A DNA stretch of 30,344 nt, taken from the NCBI GenBank assembly GCA_043736395.1, contig JAYTCQ010000221.1:1-30344 (forward strand), read 5' to 3'. Below are positions 24,152 to 30,344 of the stretch, in pieces. Under the pieces are notes generated by a model. That model worked only from the letters and a program-made list of their open reading frames with translations. It had not been told where the DNA came from and did not search any database. The translations under genes were made by a program, and so were the position numbers. Position 1 is the first letter of the stretch. Each line of letters starts with the position of its first letter. The stretch comes from JAFDVL01 sp043736395. Its GTDB lineage: Bacteria; Acidobacteriota; Blastocatellia; RBC074.

Positions 24152-24973
24152 TTAATGTCTGCGATAACGCGACAAAAGTTCTTCTAAAAAACCTTCATAA
24201 CTGAAAGTCGTATGATCGAATGACGGGCGGATTTTTTCGAGGATCGGCATCGAGATGCGCCACGCCATCCATTGCCTGGGCAGCTCGGGTAAATCGTAAC
24301 GTCTTCGCAAAAAAGCTTCAATGACCTCAATTTCAGTTTTGGTGATGCTGCGGATTTCTCCGGTGAAATCAACGGCTTTTGCGATGCGTCGCCGGGCGAC
24401 ATCAAAGCCGCGATCACTCGCATCATCGCTCTCAAAAATATCCGCAAAGGAAGGGGCTTCGCCGCGCCGTTCCTTAATCACTACGGTTCCTGCCACAAAA
24501 TCTCCGAGGCGTTTGCTGCGTTCATTGGCTACCAGCGTGATGATGCCAATCGAATAATACGGCGTAATCATGGAATCAGCGAAGCGAATCAGGTTGCGCG
24601 AAAAGGCCTCAAAAAAACCTATGGGTCTGCCGTCTTCTTTAATGACGCGAAGATGTAACAGGCGTTTCCCGGGTGTCTGACCGCTCCAGATGGTTTCGAA
24701 AAAAGTGAAGTAACCGAAGAAAACCAGGAACACCGCGATGGTCAGAAATGCTATCGTCCAGGCGTCTCCTGAAGAGGCTTTATTAAAAACTACTTTGGTA
24801 AATCCATTAAACGTAGAGCTGGCGACGTAGAAAATTAAATATACTCCTAACACCGAAAATATTTGCAACGCATGATCAATCGCACAGGCCAGAAAGCGAT
24901 TGCCCAGCGAAGCCAACGCGAAATTTAATTCGACGTGCTCAGGGGTTTCGATGATGAGTGTTTCTTCAGACAT
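24152..24973 (-). CDS. RDD family membrane protein
   Basis: The 273-residue protein carries the RDD hallmarks: LGNRFLACAIDHAL (Arg26, Asp33) in the first helix and SGQTPGKRLLHLRVI before the next. FFEAFSRNLIRFADSM and SKRLGDFVAGTVVIKER follow. Three or four membrane helices lie in the first 165 residues, and a charged cytosolic tail of about 85 residues follows. RDD proteins are poorly understood; some act in ion or solute transport. No strong Shine-Dalgarno precedes ATG 24973. Upstream lies heptamer element 4; downstream, after 36 nt, the trifunctional glycan enzyme, probably in the same transcript. Confidence 0.9.
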   Translation of the reverse strand: MSEETLIIETPEHVELNFALASLGNRFLACAIDHALQIFSVLGVYLIFYVASSTFNGFTKVVFNKASSGDAWTIAFLTIAVFLVFFGYFTFFETIWSGQTPGKRLLHLRVIKEDGRPIGFFEAFSRNLIRFADSMITPYYSIGIITLVANERSKRLGDFVAGTVVIKERRGEAPSFADIFESDDASDRGFDVARRRIAKAVDFTGEIRSITKTEIEVIEAFLRRRYDLPELPRQWMAWRISMPILEKIRPSFDHTTFSYEGFLEELLSRYRRH

Positions 24974-24990
24974 AAATTAAAAAACGGGCT

Positions 24991-25134
24991 GTGTACTTTG
25001 GACTTAGGTCTTTGTATTTCTTGCGAGTTGGGCAAGTATTTTGGCACGGAGAATGAGGTGAAATTCAAAAAGTAACTGGATATTTTCTCGACAAATCAAA
25101 GACCCAAAACTCCAAGACCAAAGACTCCAACGAA
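24991..25134. repeat. Heptamer-phased palindromic repeat element 4 (word CTTTGGA)
   Basis: The left end reads ACTTTGG, ACTTAGG, TCTTTGT (24995-25015). The right end (about 25097-25130) is made of CCAAGAC- and CAAAGAC-type 7-mers, the reverse complements. GGTCTTTG at 25007-25014 pairs with CAAAGACC at 25097-25104, and other registers shifted by 7 nt also pair. The centre (25020-25090) is less regular than in the other elements. It lies 5' of the RDD gene and also 5' of gcvT, between divergent genes. Confidence 0.7.
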
Positions 25135-25277
25135 AAACAATCCTTGTCTAATTCAAGCCCTCAGCATACTACGCAACTTTGCTGAATTCCTCAATCGTTT
25201 GACTGTGCTGTCAACGGCATGTTAGGTTTTGCGCGTTAGATAAACATACATTTTCATCAACTAAATTCAGGTCATCT

Positions 25278-26381
25278 GTGGAAGAAATTATCTTAAACAA
25301 AACTGCCCTTAATGATACGCATCGCCGCCTGGGTGCGCGGATGATTGATTTTGGTGGATGGGACATGCCCGTGCAATATTCGGGCACGATTGAAGAACAT
25401 CTGGCGGTGCGCACGAAAGCCGGACTTTTTGACGTATCTCATATGGGAGAAATTGAAGTTCGCGGAGCAGAGGCTTTGGCGCTCGTACAGCACGTAATTT
25501 CAAATGATGCTTCCAAATTGGTGGACGGGCAGGCGCAATATAGTGGGTTAATGACTCCACTCGGAACCTTTGTTGATGACCTGCTCGTACATCGCCTGGC
25601 GCAGGATCATTATTTGTTATGCGTGAACGCTTCGAATGCTGAAAAAGATTTTAAATGGATCGTTGACCATACACGACATTTTGATGCTGAAGTTGAAAAT
25701 GTAGGCAGCCGTTACGCGCAATTAGCTTTGCAAGGCCCGCTGTCTTTATCCATCCTGCAACCTTTGGTGAAAGAGGATTTGGCAGGGCTGAGATATTACT
25801 GGTTTATCAACTCAGAAATTAACGGAGTGCCAGTCATCATTGCTCGTACCGGATACACAGGTGAGGATGGCTTCGAGTTATATTTCGACGAAAATGAATC
25901 TGAAAAGATTTGGAATTTATTGCTCTCCAACGGCAGCGAACACGGTTTGATCCCATGCGGTTTAGCAGCGCGCAATACGTTACGGCTGGAAGCTGGAATG
26001 GCGTTATATGGAAACGATATTGACGAAACCACTACGCCTTACGAAGCGAATCTTGGTTGGACGGTGAAATTGAATAAAGGTGATTTCATTGGACGCGACT
26101 TCCTGGTGCATCAGAAAGAAGAAGGGATTCAGCGTAAGTTGGTTGGCTTTGAAATGGTCGGGCGAGGCATCGGACGCGATCATTACCCTGTCTTGATTGA
26201 TGGAGTCCAAGTTGGACAGGTGACTTCGGGAAGTCCCGCTCCTTACTTGAAAAAGAACATCGGATTAGTTTATCTTCCAATTTCTCACACTCAGGCCGAA
26301 TTTATAGTTCACATTGATGTCCGTGGAAAAATGGTTGAGGCAAAATTAGTGCCAACACCATTTTATAAGCGCTCAACTTGA
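25278..26381 (+). CDS. gcvT: Glycine cleavage system T protein (aminomethyltransferase)
   Basis: The 367-residue protein matches GcvT over its full length. It has LNDTHRRLGARMIDFGGWDMPVQY near the start, the conserved GLFDVSHMGEIEVRG, ARTGYTGEDGFELYF, the LRLEAGMALYGNDID substrate-site segment and a C-terminal barrel (GQVTSGSPAPYLKKNIGLVYL). It takes the aminomethyl group from lipoyl-GcvH, releases ammonia and loads methylene onto tetrahydrofolate. The start is GTG 25278; AGG lies just upstream, and no in-frame ATG fits the conserved N-terminus. I looked for a glycine riboswitch upstream and saw none; only a short 6-bp stem (25161-25166 with 25180-25185) is visible. It heads the cluster with the DUF1508 gene and gcvH. 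Confidence 0.97.
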   Translation: MEEIILNKTALNDTHRRLGARMIDFGGWDMPVQYSGTIEEHLAVRTKAGLFDVSHMGEIEVRGAEALALVQHVISNDASKLVDGQAQYSGLMTPLGTFVDDLLVHRLAQDHYLLCVNASNAEKDFKWIVDHTRHFDAEVENVGSRYAQLALQGPLSLSILQPLVKEDLAGLRYYWFINSEINGVPVIIARTGYTGEDGFELYFDENESEKIWNLLLSNGSEHGLIPCGLAARNTLRLEAGMALYGNDIDETTTPYEANLGWTVKLNKGDFIGRDFLVHQKEEGIQRKLVGFEMVGRGIGRDHYPVLIDGVQVGQVTSGSPAPYLKKNIGLVYLPISHTQAEFIVHIDVRGKMVEAKLVPTPFYKRST

Positions 26382-26415
26382 GCAAACGAAGTATAAACCC
26401 AAAAGGAGTAAGAAC

Positions 26416-26754
26416 GTGGCAGGTACATTTGAAATCAAGAAAACAGAAGCCGGGAAATTTATGTTCAATCTCAAGGCTGGAAATGGACAAGTTATCCTGA
26501 CGAGCCAGCAATATGAATCAATCGACGGGGCCACCAATGGGATCGAATCCGTCAGAAAAAATTCTCAAATAGATGAACAATTTGATCGAAAAGTTTCGAG
26601 CGATGGTTCGCCGTTTTTTTCGTTAGTGGCGGGCAATGGTCAAATTATCGGCAAGAGTGAAATGTATGGCGCTGTTGAAGGTCGTGATAACGGTATCGCT
26701 TCCGTCAAAACCAATGCGCCTGATGCGGCAGTGAAGGATTTAACTGCGGCGTAA
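26416..26754 (+). CDS. YegP-like tandem DUF1508 protein
   Basis: The 112-residue protein consists of two DUF1508 repeats (about 8-50 and 60-102). Each has the FxLxAGNGQxI core and the NGIxSVxxN ending, followed by a short Ala/Lys tail. YegP-type proteins are small, soluble and widespread; their function is not established. The start is GTG 26416, with AAGGAG at 26402-26407 and 8 nt spacing, a strong signal. It lies 34 nt after gcvT and is followed by a terminator-like hairpin before gcvH. Its placement inside the glycine cleavage cluster is unexpected. Confidence 0.93.
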   Translation: MAGTFEIKKTEAGKFMFNLKAGNGQVILTSQQYESIDGATNGIESVRKNSQIDEQFDRKVSSDGSPFFSLVAGNGQIIGKSEMYGAVEGRDNGIASVKTNAPDAAVKDLTAA

Positions 26755-26763
26755 GCAAACTGC

Positions 26764-26806
26764 AAAATGGCGAATCAATGAAATAATTTTTGGTGCGCCA
26801 TTTTTT
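26764..26806 (+). terminator. Intrinsic terminator between the DUF1508 gene and gcvH
   Basis: AAAATGGCG at 26764-26772 pairs with CGCCATTTT at 26796-26804 (9 bp, loop of 23 nt), followed by further Ts. It lies 20 nt before the gcvH start codon, so gcvH either depends on read-through or has a promoter within this short gap. Confidence 0.75.
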
Positions 26807-26826
26807 AATAAATTAAGGAATATTAT

Positions 26827-27216
26827 ATGGCAAATTACCCTGATACACTTTCTTATTCTAAAGATCATGAATGGCTGCGGGTTGATGGTGGCGAAGGCGT
26901 CATCGGCATCAGTGATTTCGCGCAGGAATCGCTGGGCGATATTGTGTATGTCGAACTTCCAAAAGTCGGCGATACCTTTGAAGTTAGTGATCCCTTCGGC
27001 TCCGTCGAATCTGTGAAATCCGTGAATGAATTATTTATGCCGGTGGGCGGTGAAGTGATCGAAATTAACGAAACGCTGGTTGACGCTCCGGAACTCGTCA
27101 ATACGGATTCCTACAAAGACGGTTGGATGATCAAGATTAAAATTCTGGATTCATCGGAAGTTGATGCGCTGCTTTCATCAGCCGAGTATGAAGATTTTAT
27201 TAAAGCCCAGGAATAA
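26827..27216 (+). CDS. gcvH: Glycine cleavage system H protein
   Basis: The 129-residue lipoyl carrier has the expected HEWLRVDGGEGVIGISDFAQESLGDIVYVELP start. The lipoylation hairpin is FGSVESVKSVNELFMPVGGEV, with Lys64 as the lipoate site. Length is normal. It shuttles the aminomethyl intermediate between the P, T and L proteins in the cytosol. AAGGAA precedes ATG 26827. It is separated from gcvT by the DUF1508 gene and a terminator-like hairpin. The usual next gene, gcvP, is absent; a sulfatase follows instead. Confidence 0.97.
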   Translation: MANYPDTLSYSKDHEWLRVDGGEGVIGISDFAQESLGDIVYVELPKVGDTFEVSDPFGSVESVKSVNELFMPVGGEVIEINETLVDAPELVNTDSYKDGWMIKIKILDSSEVDALLSSAEYEDFIKAQE

Positions 27217-27232
27217 TTTAATTGACTGAAAG

Positions 27233-27250
27233 GCGAAATTCTATTTTCGC
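27233..27250 (+). promoter_or_regulatory. Small hairpin in the sulfatase leader
   Basis: GCGAAA (27233-27238) and TTTCGC (27245-27250) form a 6-bp stem with a 6-nt loop. The nearest Shine-Dalgarno-like AAAGG (27229-27233) is 28 nt from ATG 27262 in linear distance. Folding the hairpin would bring it to about 11 nt, a workable spacing. Confidence 0.35.
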
Positions 27251-27261
27251 GTGAAAATTTC

Positions 27262-28560
27262 ATGACAACCAAACGCTTTGGTTTAATACCCGCGATTTGC
27301 GCCGCCTGCGCAGTTTTCTTCAGCTTTCTTTCAATTCACGCACAGACCAAGCCTAATATCATCGTTATTCTCGCCGATGATATGGGCTATGCCGATATTG
27401 AACCTTATGGGGCGAAGGATATTCGAACGCCGAATTTAAATCGTCTGGCGCGTGAAGGTGTGAAGCTGACAAATTTTTATTCCAATGGCCCGAACTGTAC
27501 GCCGACTCGGGCTGCCTTAATGACGGGGCGCTGGCAGCAACGTGTCGGACTGGAATGGGCAACCAGCCCGAAATCTCCAAAATCTGAATTACCTTTATCA
27601 GAAGAAACGGTTGCCGAGACCTTGCAAAAATCCGGGTATGCGACTGCGATTTTTGGGAAATGGCACTTAGGTTATGACATCAAGCGAGGCCCTTTACAGC
27701 ACGGCTTTGATGAGTTTTTTGGCATTCTCGCTGGTAATGTAGATATGTATTCACATTTCTATCGCACAACTTTATACGATCTTTATGAAGGCGGAAAAGA
27801 AGTCAAAAAAGAAGGTTATCTGACAGACCTGCTCAGCGACAAAGCCGTTAATTTTATTGATCGAAATGCAGCAAAGCCATTTTTTCTATACGTTCCCTAC
27901 AACGCCGTTCATTGGCCGTTTCAGGCGCCCGGAAATTCCAAAGATATTCGGACGATGGACAATTATTTTGATGGTACGCGTGAGGAATACGCCAGAATGC
28001 TGGAGCGGATGGATTACGGCATCGGGCAAATTTTGCAGGCGCTGGATAAGAATAAATTAGCGAACGATACGCTGGTAATTTTCACGAACGACAATGGAGG
28101 CGAACGGCTGTCAAATAACGCACCGCTGTTTCATCATAAGAGTACGTTGTGGGAAGGCGGCATCCGCGTCCCGTGTTTGATGCGATGGAGAGGCAAGCTT
28201 CCCGCTGGAAAAGTCTCTGATCAAATTGGCATCTCCATGGATTTAACCGCGACTGCGATTGCCATCGCCGGAGCGAATCATCCGCGCAAATTAGATGGAA
28301 TAAATTTGATTCCGCACTTGCAAACAAAGGCGGCGGCCATCACACGGGATTTATTTTGGCGGAGCAATCAGGCGCACATGGCTCAGCGGGCGGTACGCTC
28401 TGGCAAGTGGAAATATTTTGCCGAAGGCGAGAATCAATTGTTGTTTGATCTTGATGCTGACATCGGTGAACGTAAAAATCTTTTCTACCAAAACCAACCA
28501 AAAGCTAAGGAATTACGCCGTAAATTTGAAGCGTGGGAAGCTGAAGTGAAAGAGAACTAA
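27262..28560 (+). CDS. Exported sulfatase (arylsulfatase family)
   Basis: The 432-residue enzyme begins with a Sec signal peptide (about 1-28, ending IHAQ). It has the metal-binding ADDMGYADI (Asp39, Asp40). The sulfatase signature CTPTRAALMTGR carries the Cys79 that is converted to formylglycine, and GKWHLG (Lys133, His135) and FTNDNGGE follow. All catalytic elements are present. It would hydrolyse sulfate esters of glycans or small molecules in the periplasm or outside. As a Cys-type sulfatase it needs a maturation enzyme (FGE or anSME), which is not in the window. It follows gcvH after 45 nt but is unlikely to be functionally linked. Its 3' end is 6 nt from the converging membrane glycosyltransferase. 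Confidence 0.95.
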   Translation: MTTKRFGLIPAICAACAVFFSFLSIHAQTKPNIIVILADDMGYADIEPYGAKDIRTPNLNRLAREGVKLTNFYSNGPNCTPTRAALMTGRWQQRVGLEWATSPKSPKSELPLSEETVAETLQKSGYATAIFGKWHLGYDIKRGPLQHGFDEFFGILAGNVDMYSHFYRTTLYDLYEGGKEVKKEGYLTDLLSDKAVNFIDRNAAKPFFLYVPYNAVHWPFQAPGNSKDIRTMDNYFDGTREEYARMLERMDYGIGQILQALDKNKLANDTLVIFTNDNGGERLSNNAPLFHHKSTLWEGGIRVPCLMRWRGKLPAGKVSDQIGISMDLTATAIAIAGANHPRKLDGINLIPHLQTKAAAITRDLFWRSNQAHMAQRAVRSGKWKYFAEGENQLLFDLDADIGERKNLFYQNQPKAKELRRKFEAWEAEVKEN

Positions 28561-28566
28561 TTGACT

Positions 28567-30216
28567 TTACTCTGGCCGAAACGTCACAATCTCAAAAATA
28601 TCTTTCCCGGTCCGTTCCTGAAATGTCTTTTCGATGTGAGCTTGCAATCCCCCCTGACGGGCTGCCTCAAATAAAGCCTCGCGTGGTTTTGCAAATGATT
28701 CTCTCGAGTCCGTGTGCAAGAGAAATATATTTTTTGGATCCCGGACGAGACTTAACAAAGGTTCTTGCGGAGTCGTACTTTCCAGGTAGTTCCAGAATGG
28801 TTCCTGGAGGTGCAACTGACCTTTTGAAAGAAAAAGCAACTGATTGCTTATGCCCCAATCCATGACACAAATCGGATTTGAGGGATAATCGTCGTGCAGG
28901 GTTTCGTTCAGCCTATAAATTGCATCAGTCCAAACCCCGATTCCTCCTGTTTTTAGAAGTTGTTGTTGATAGCCTTGCCACAAACTCAGATTGACGCAAA
29001 CTGCTCCGACAATGATCATTGATGCTAATATTTTTACGGCACGCTCGCGCGAAATAACTGAACCCAGGGTGTGAAAAAATACCGCGACGGCAAGATGTGG
29101 TAATGGATAAATTCCGATCCAATGATGCACCCAAACCGGACGCGGAATCAGAAAAATCTGCACTAGCATTAATAAAATCAGTGCGGGAATAATCAATAAG
29201 TCCGAGCGACGTTTCAGTTGAGCAAGAATGATGAGGCCACCGAGCGCAACACTTGAAAGAACCGTCAACCAACTATTTTGCCCTAATGGACGCTCACCCA
29301 ATGATTGACCGAACCAGGCATAGTCAAGATTATGACCATTGAGCATTGCCACCAGCACGCTGAAACGTTCAGGAACCAGCGCTAACAATCCCGACAAGGA
29401 AAGCGCCTCGCCTGGCATTTTCGCCATCCGAAACGTCCGAAATCCCGTGACCAGATTGAAGACCCATAATGGCAGGCTACAAACAAATCCGAAGCCAGTT
29501 GCAATTAAGAAATCGCGAAATGTAATCACGAGGCGCTTGCGATTCGTCCACCACAGCGCGGCTACAATTGGCACCAGTGCGAGGATAAACCAGAGAAAAT
29601 TGGTCTTATCAAAAAGGCCAATTCCAACGGCTGCGCTGGCGAGCCAGAACCAATGTATAGACTGAAACGCTCCATCAGCTTTGTCACCTTCATACCATTT
29701 TGCTAAAGCCCAAAATGTAATGCAGCGCATCAAAAAAGCGATTGCGACAGGCCCCCAATCCAGGCGGGTACAAAAAATAAAAGTAACATCAGTCGCGAGT
29801 AAGGCAACGGCGGTAAGCGCAACCCAGCTCCCCCACAGCCTTCTGGCAAATTGTAAAAGAAAAAGTAATCCGATGGCTGAACACGAAATCCCAAAACCTC
29901 GATGGACGGTAAGATTTACGCCGAAGAGTTTAAATCCTGCCGCCAGCATCCACGTTTTTAGAGCACCCATGTACTCCATATTCATGATTGGAAATCGTCG
30001 TCCGAGAAGAGGTTGTTCCCAGACGATATTGTAGTTTCCGTTGATTTGTCCAACGACCAATCGAAGGGCAGGATTCCCTTGAAGCACTTCGTCATAGTTC
30101 AAGCCGGGCAATGACAAATTGGCACAGGTCAGCCATAAATACAGTGCTATTAGGAGACTGCTCAACAACCAAAAACGAAGTGAGGTGCCGGGATTTTCCG
30201 ACCAATGAATTTTCAT
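28567..30216 (-). CDS. GT39/ArnT-like membrane glycosyltransferase
   Basis: The 549-residue protein has about eleven hydrophobic helices. Just after the first helix is the loop LPGLNYDEVLQ, whose Asp42-Glu43 matches the catalytic acidic pair of the GT39/ArnT/PMT (GT-C) fold. A periplasmic C-terminal part (about 430-549) follows. Such enzymes transfer a sugar from a polyprenyl-phosphate carrier to lipid or protein on the periplasmic face of the inner membrane. Donor and acceptor are unknown. AAGGA lies 11 nt upstream of ATG 30216. The converging sulfatase ends 6 nt from its stop, with no terminator visible between them. An 11-bp inverted repeat lies about 65 nt upstream of the start. Confidence 0.85.
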   Translation of the reverse strand: MKIHWSENPGTSLRFWLLSSLLIALYLWLTCANLSLPGLNYDEVLQGNPALRLVVGQINGNYNIVWEQPLLGRRFPIMNMEYMGALKTWMLAAGFKLFGVNLTVHRGFGISCSAIGLLFLLQFARRLWGSWVALTAVALLATDVTFIFCTRLDWGPVAIAFLMRCITFWALAKWYEGDKADGAFQSIHWFWLASAAVGIGLFDKTNFLWFILALVPIVAALWWTNRKRLVITFRDFLIATGFGFVCSLPLWVFNLVTGFRTFRMAKMPGEALSLSGLLALVPERFSVLVAMLNGHNLDYAWFGQSLGERPLGQNSWLTVLSSVALGGLIILAQLKRRSDLLIIPALILLMLVQIFLIPRPVWVHHWIGIYPLPHLAVAVFFHTLGSVISRERAVKILASMIIVGAVCVNLSLWQGYQQQLLKTGGIGVWTDAIYRLNETLHDDYPSNPICVMDWGISNQLLFLSKGQLHLQEPFWNYLESTTPQEPLLSLVRDPKNIFLLHTDSRESFAKPREALFEAARQGGLQAHIEKTFQERTGKDIFEIVTFRPE

Positions 30217-30281
30217 GCAGGCGAATCCTTAAATAGTTCGTAGCCCCGCCTGAAGGCCAATGAGGTTAAGTTAGGCTTCCA

Positions 30282-30311
30282 AACCCATAGACACAAGCGG
30301 GTCTATGGGTT
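30282..30311. repeat. Perfect 11-bp inverted repeat near the right edge
   Basis: AACCCATAGAC (30282-30292) and GTCTATGGGTT (30301-30311) flank an 8-nt loop. It lies upstream of the GT39-like gene on the minus strand; no T-run makes it a good terminator on either strand. It may be a leader hairpin or a dispersed intergenic repeat. Confidence 0.55.
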
Positions 30312-30344
30312 AAAAGAACGTCATGGTCAAAAAAAGAACTGCGT

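Noticed and set aside
25141..25277. Glycine riboswitch upstream of gcvT
   Set aside because: No tandem aptamer-like core or terminator is visible in the 137 nt between element 4 and gcvT.

Overview
The window looks like a chromosomal segment of a free-living Gram-negative heterotroph of moderate GC content. Outer-membrane and exported proteins (a beta-barrel protein, a PEP-CTERM protein, lipoproteins) point to two membranes. The mix of a PEP-CTERM protein, a fungalysin-type M36 protease with Ig-like tail, DUF1080, a sulfatase, a DUF4175 giant and a tandem DUF1508 protein would suit an Acidobacteriota (Blastocatellia-like) genome, but Verrucomicrobiota or Planctomycetota relatives are not excluded. 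This taxonomic guess is inference only. I see no rRNA, tRNA, CRISPR array, integrase or intact transposase.

Layout. 1-1653 (minus): a tight operon phhB - rhomboid protease - 3-hydroxyacyl-CoA dehydrogenase (the last cut by the window edge). 1837-3358: an unrecognised 106-aa protein, a PEP-CTERM protein with a strong bidirectional terminator, and a small zinc-ribbon protein. 3413-4936: a POT-family peptide transporter, divergent from an outer-membrane beta-barrel gene and a TPR gene (5203-7078). 7065-8842 (minus): an ABC ATPase without permease, preceded by a DUF1080 hydrolase. 9620-13774: a 1384-aa M36 metalloprotease with terminator. 13963-14166: a small terminal-inverted-repeat element in front of a lipoprotein gene. 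14664-15845 (minus): a membrane acyltransferase. 16312-20148: a 1278-aa DUF4175-like membrane protein with an extreme Gln-Gly tract. 20149-20878: a gene-poor, probably decayed stretch. 20879-24973 (minus): a three-domain polysaccharide enzyme (methyltransferase, GT4, RgpF-like) behind an RDD membrane protein. 25278-28560: gcvT, a DUF1508 gene, gcvH and a sulfatase. 28567-30216 (minus): a GT39-like membrane glycosyltransferase.

How the genes fit together. The glycine cleavage genes feed one-carbon metabolism (T and H proteins; gcvP and lpd are not here). The acyltransferase, trifunctional glycosyltransferase and GT39 enzyme suggest cell-surface glycan synthesis. The M36 protease, POT transporter, sulfatase and DUF1080 protein suggest growth on proteins and polysaccharides.

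The most unusual signal is not a gene. Four intergenic elements (1724-1840, 8012-8093, 8858-8931, 24991-25134) are built from degenerate 7-nt units arranged so that the two halves are mutually inverted. Each has its own heptamer word, but all keep the 7-nt phase and the palindromic layout, and all four sit 5' of a minus-strand gene. They resemble in principle the heptanucleotide STRR repeats known from filamentous cyanobacteria. Other points of note are a TIR element carrying a near-consensus promoter, a helically phased TTACAAT operator-like cluster, a terminator-like hairpin laid over a start codon region, and a DUF1508 gene plus terminator inserted between gcvT and gcvH.
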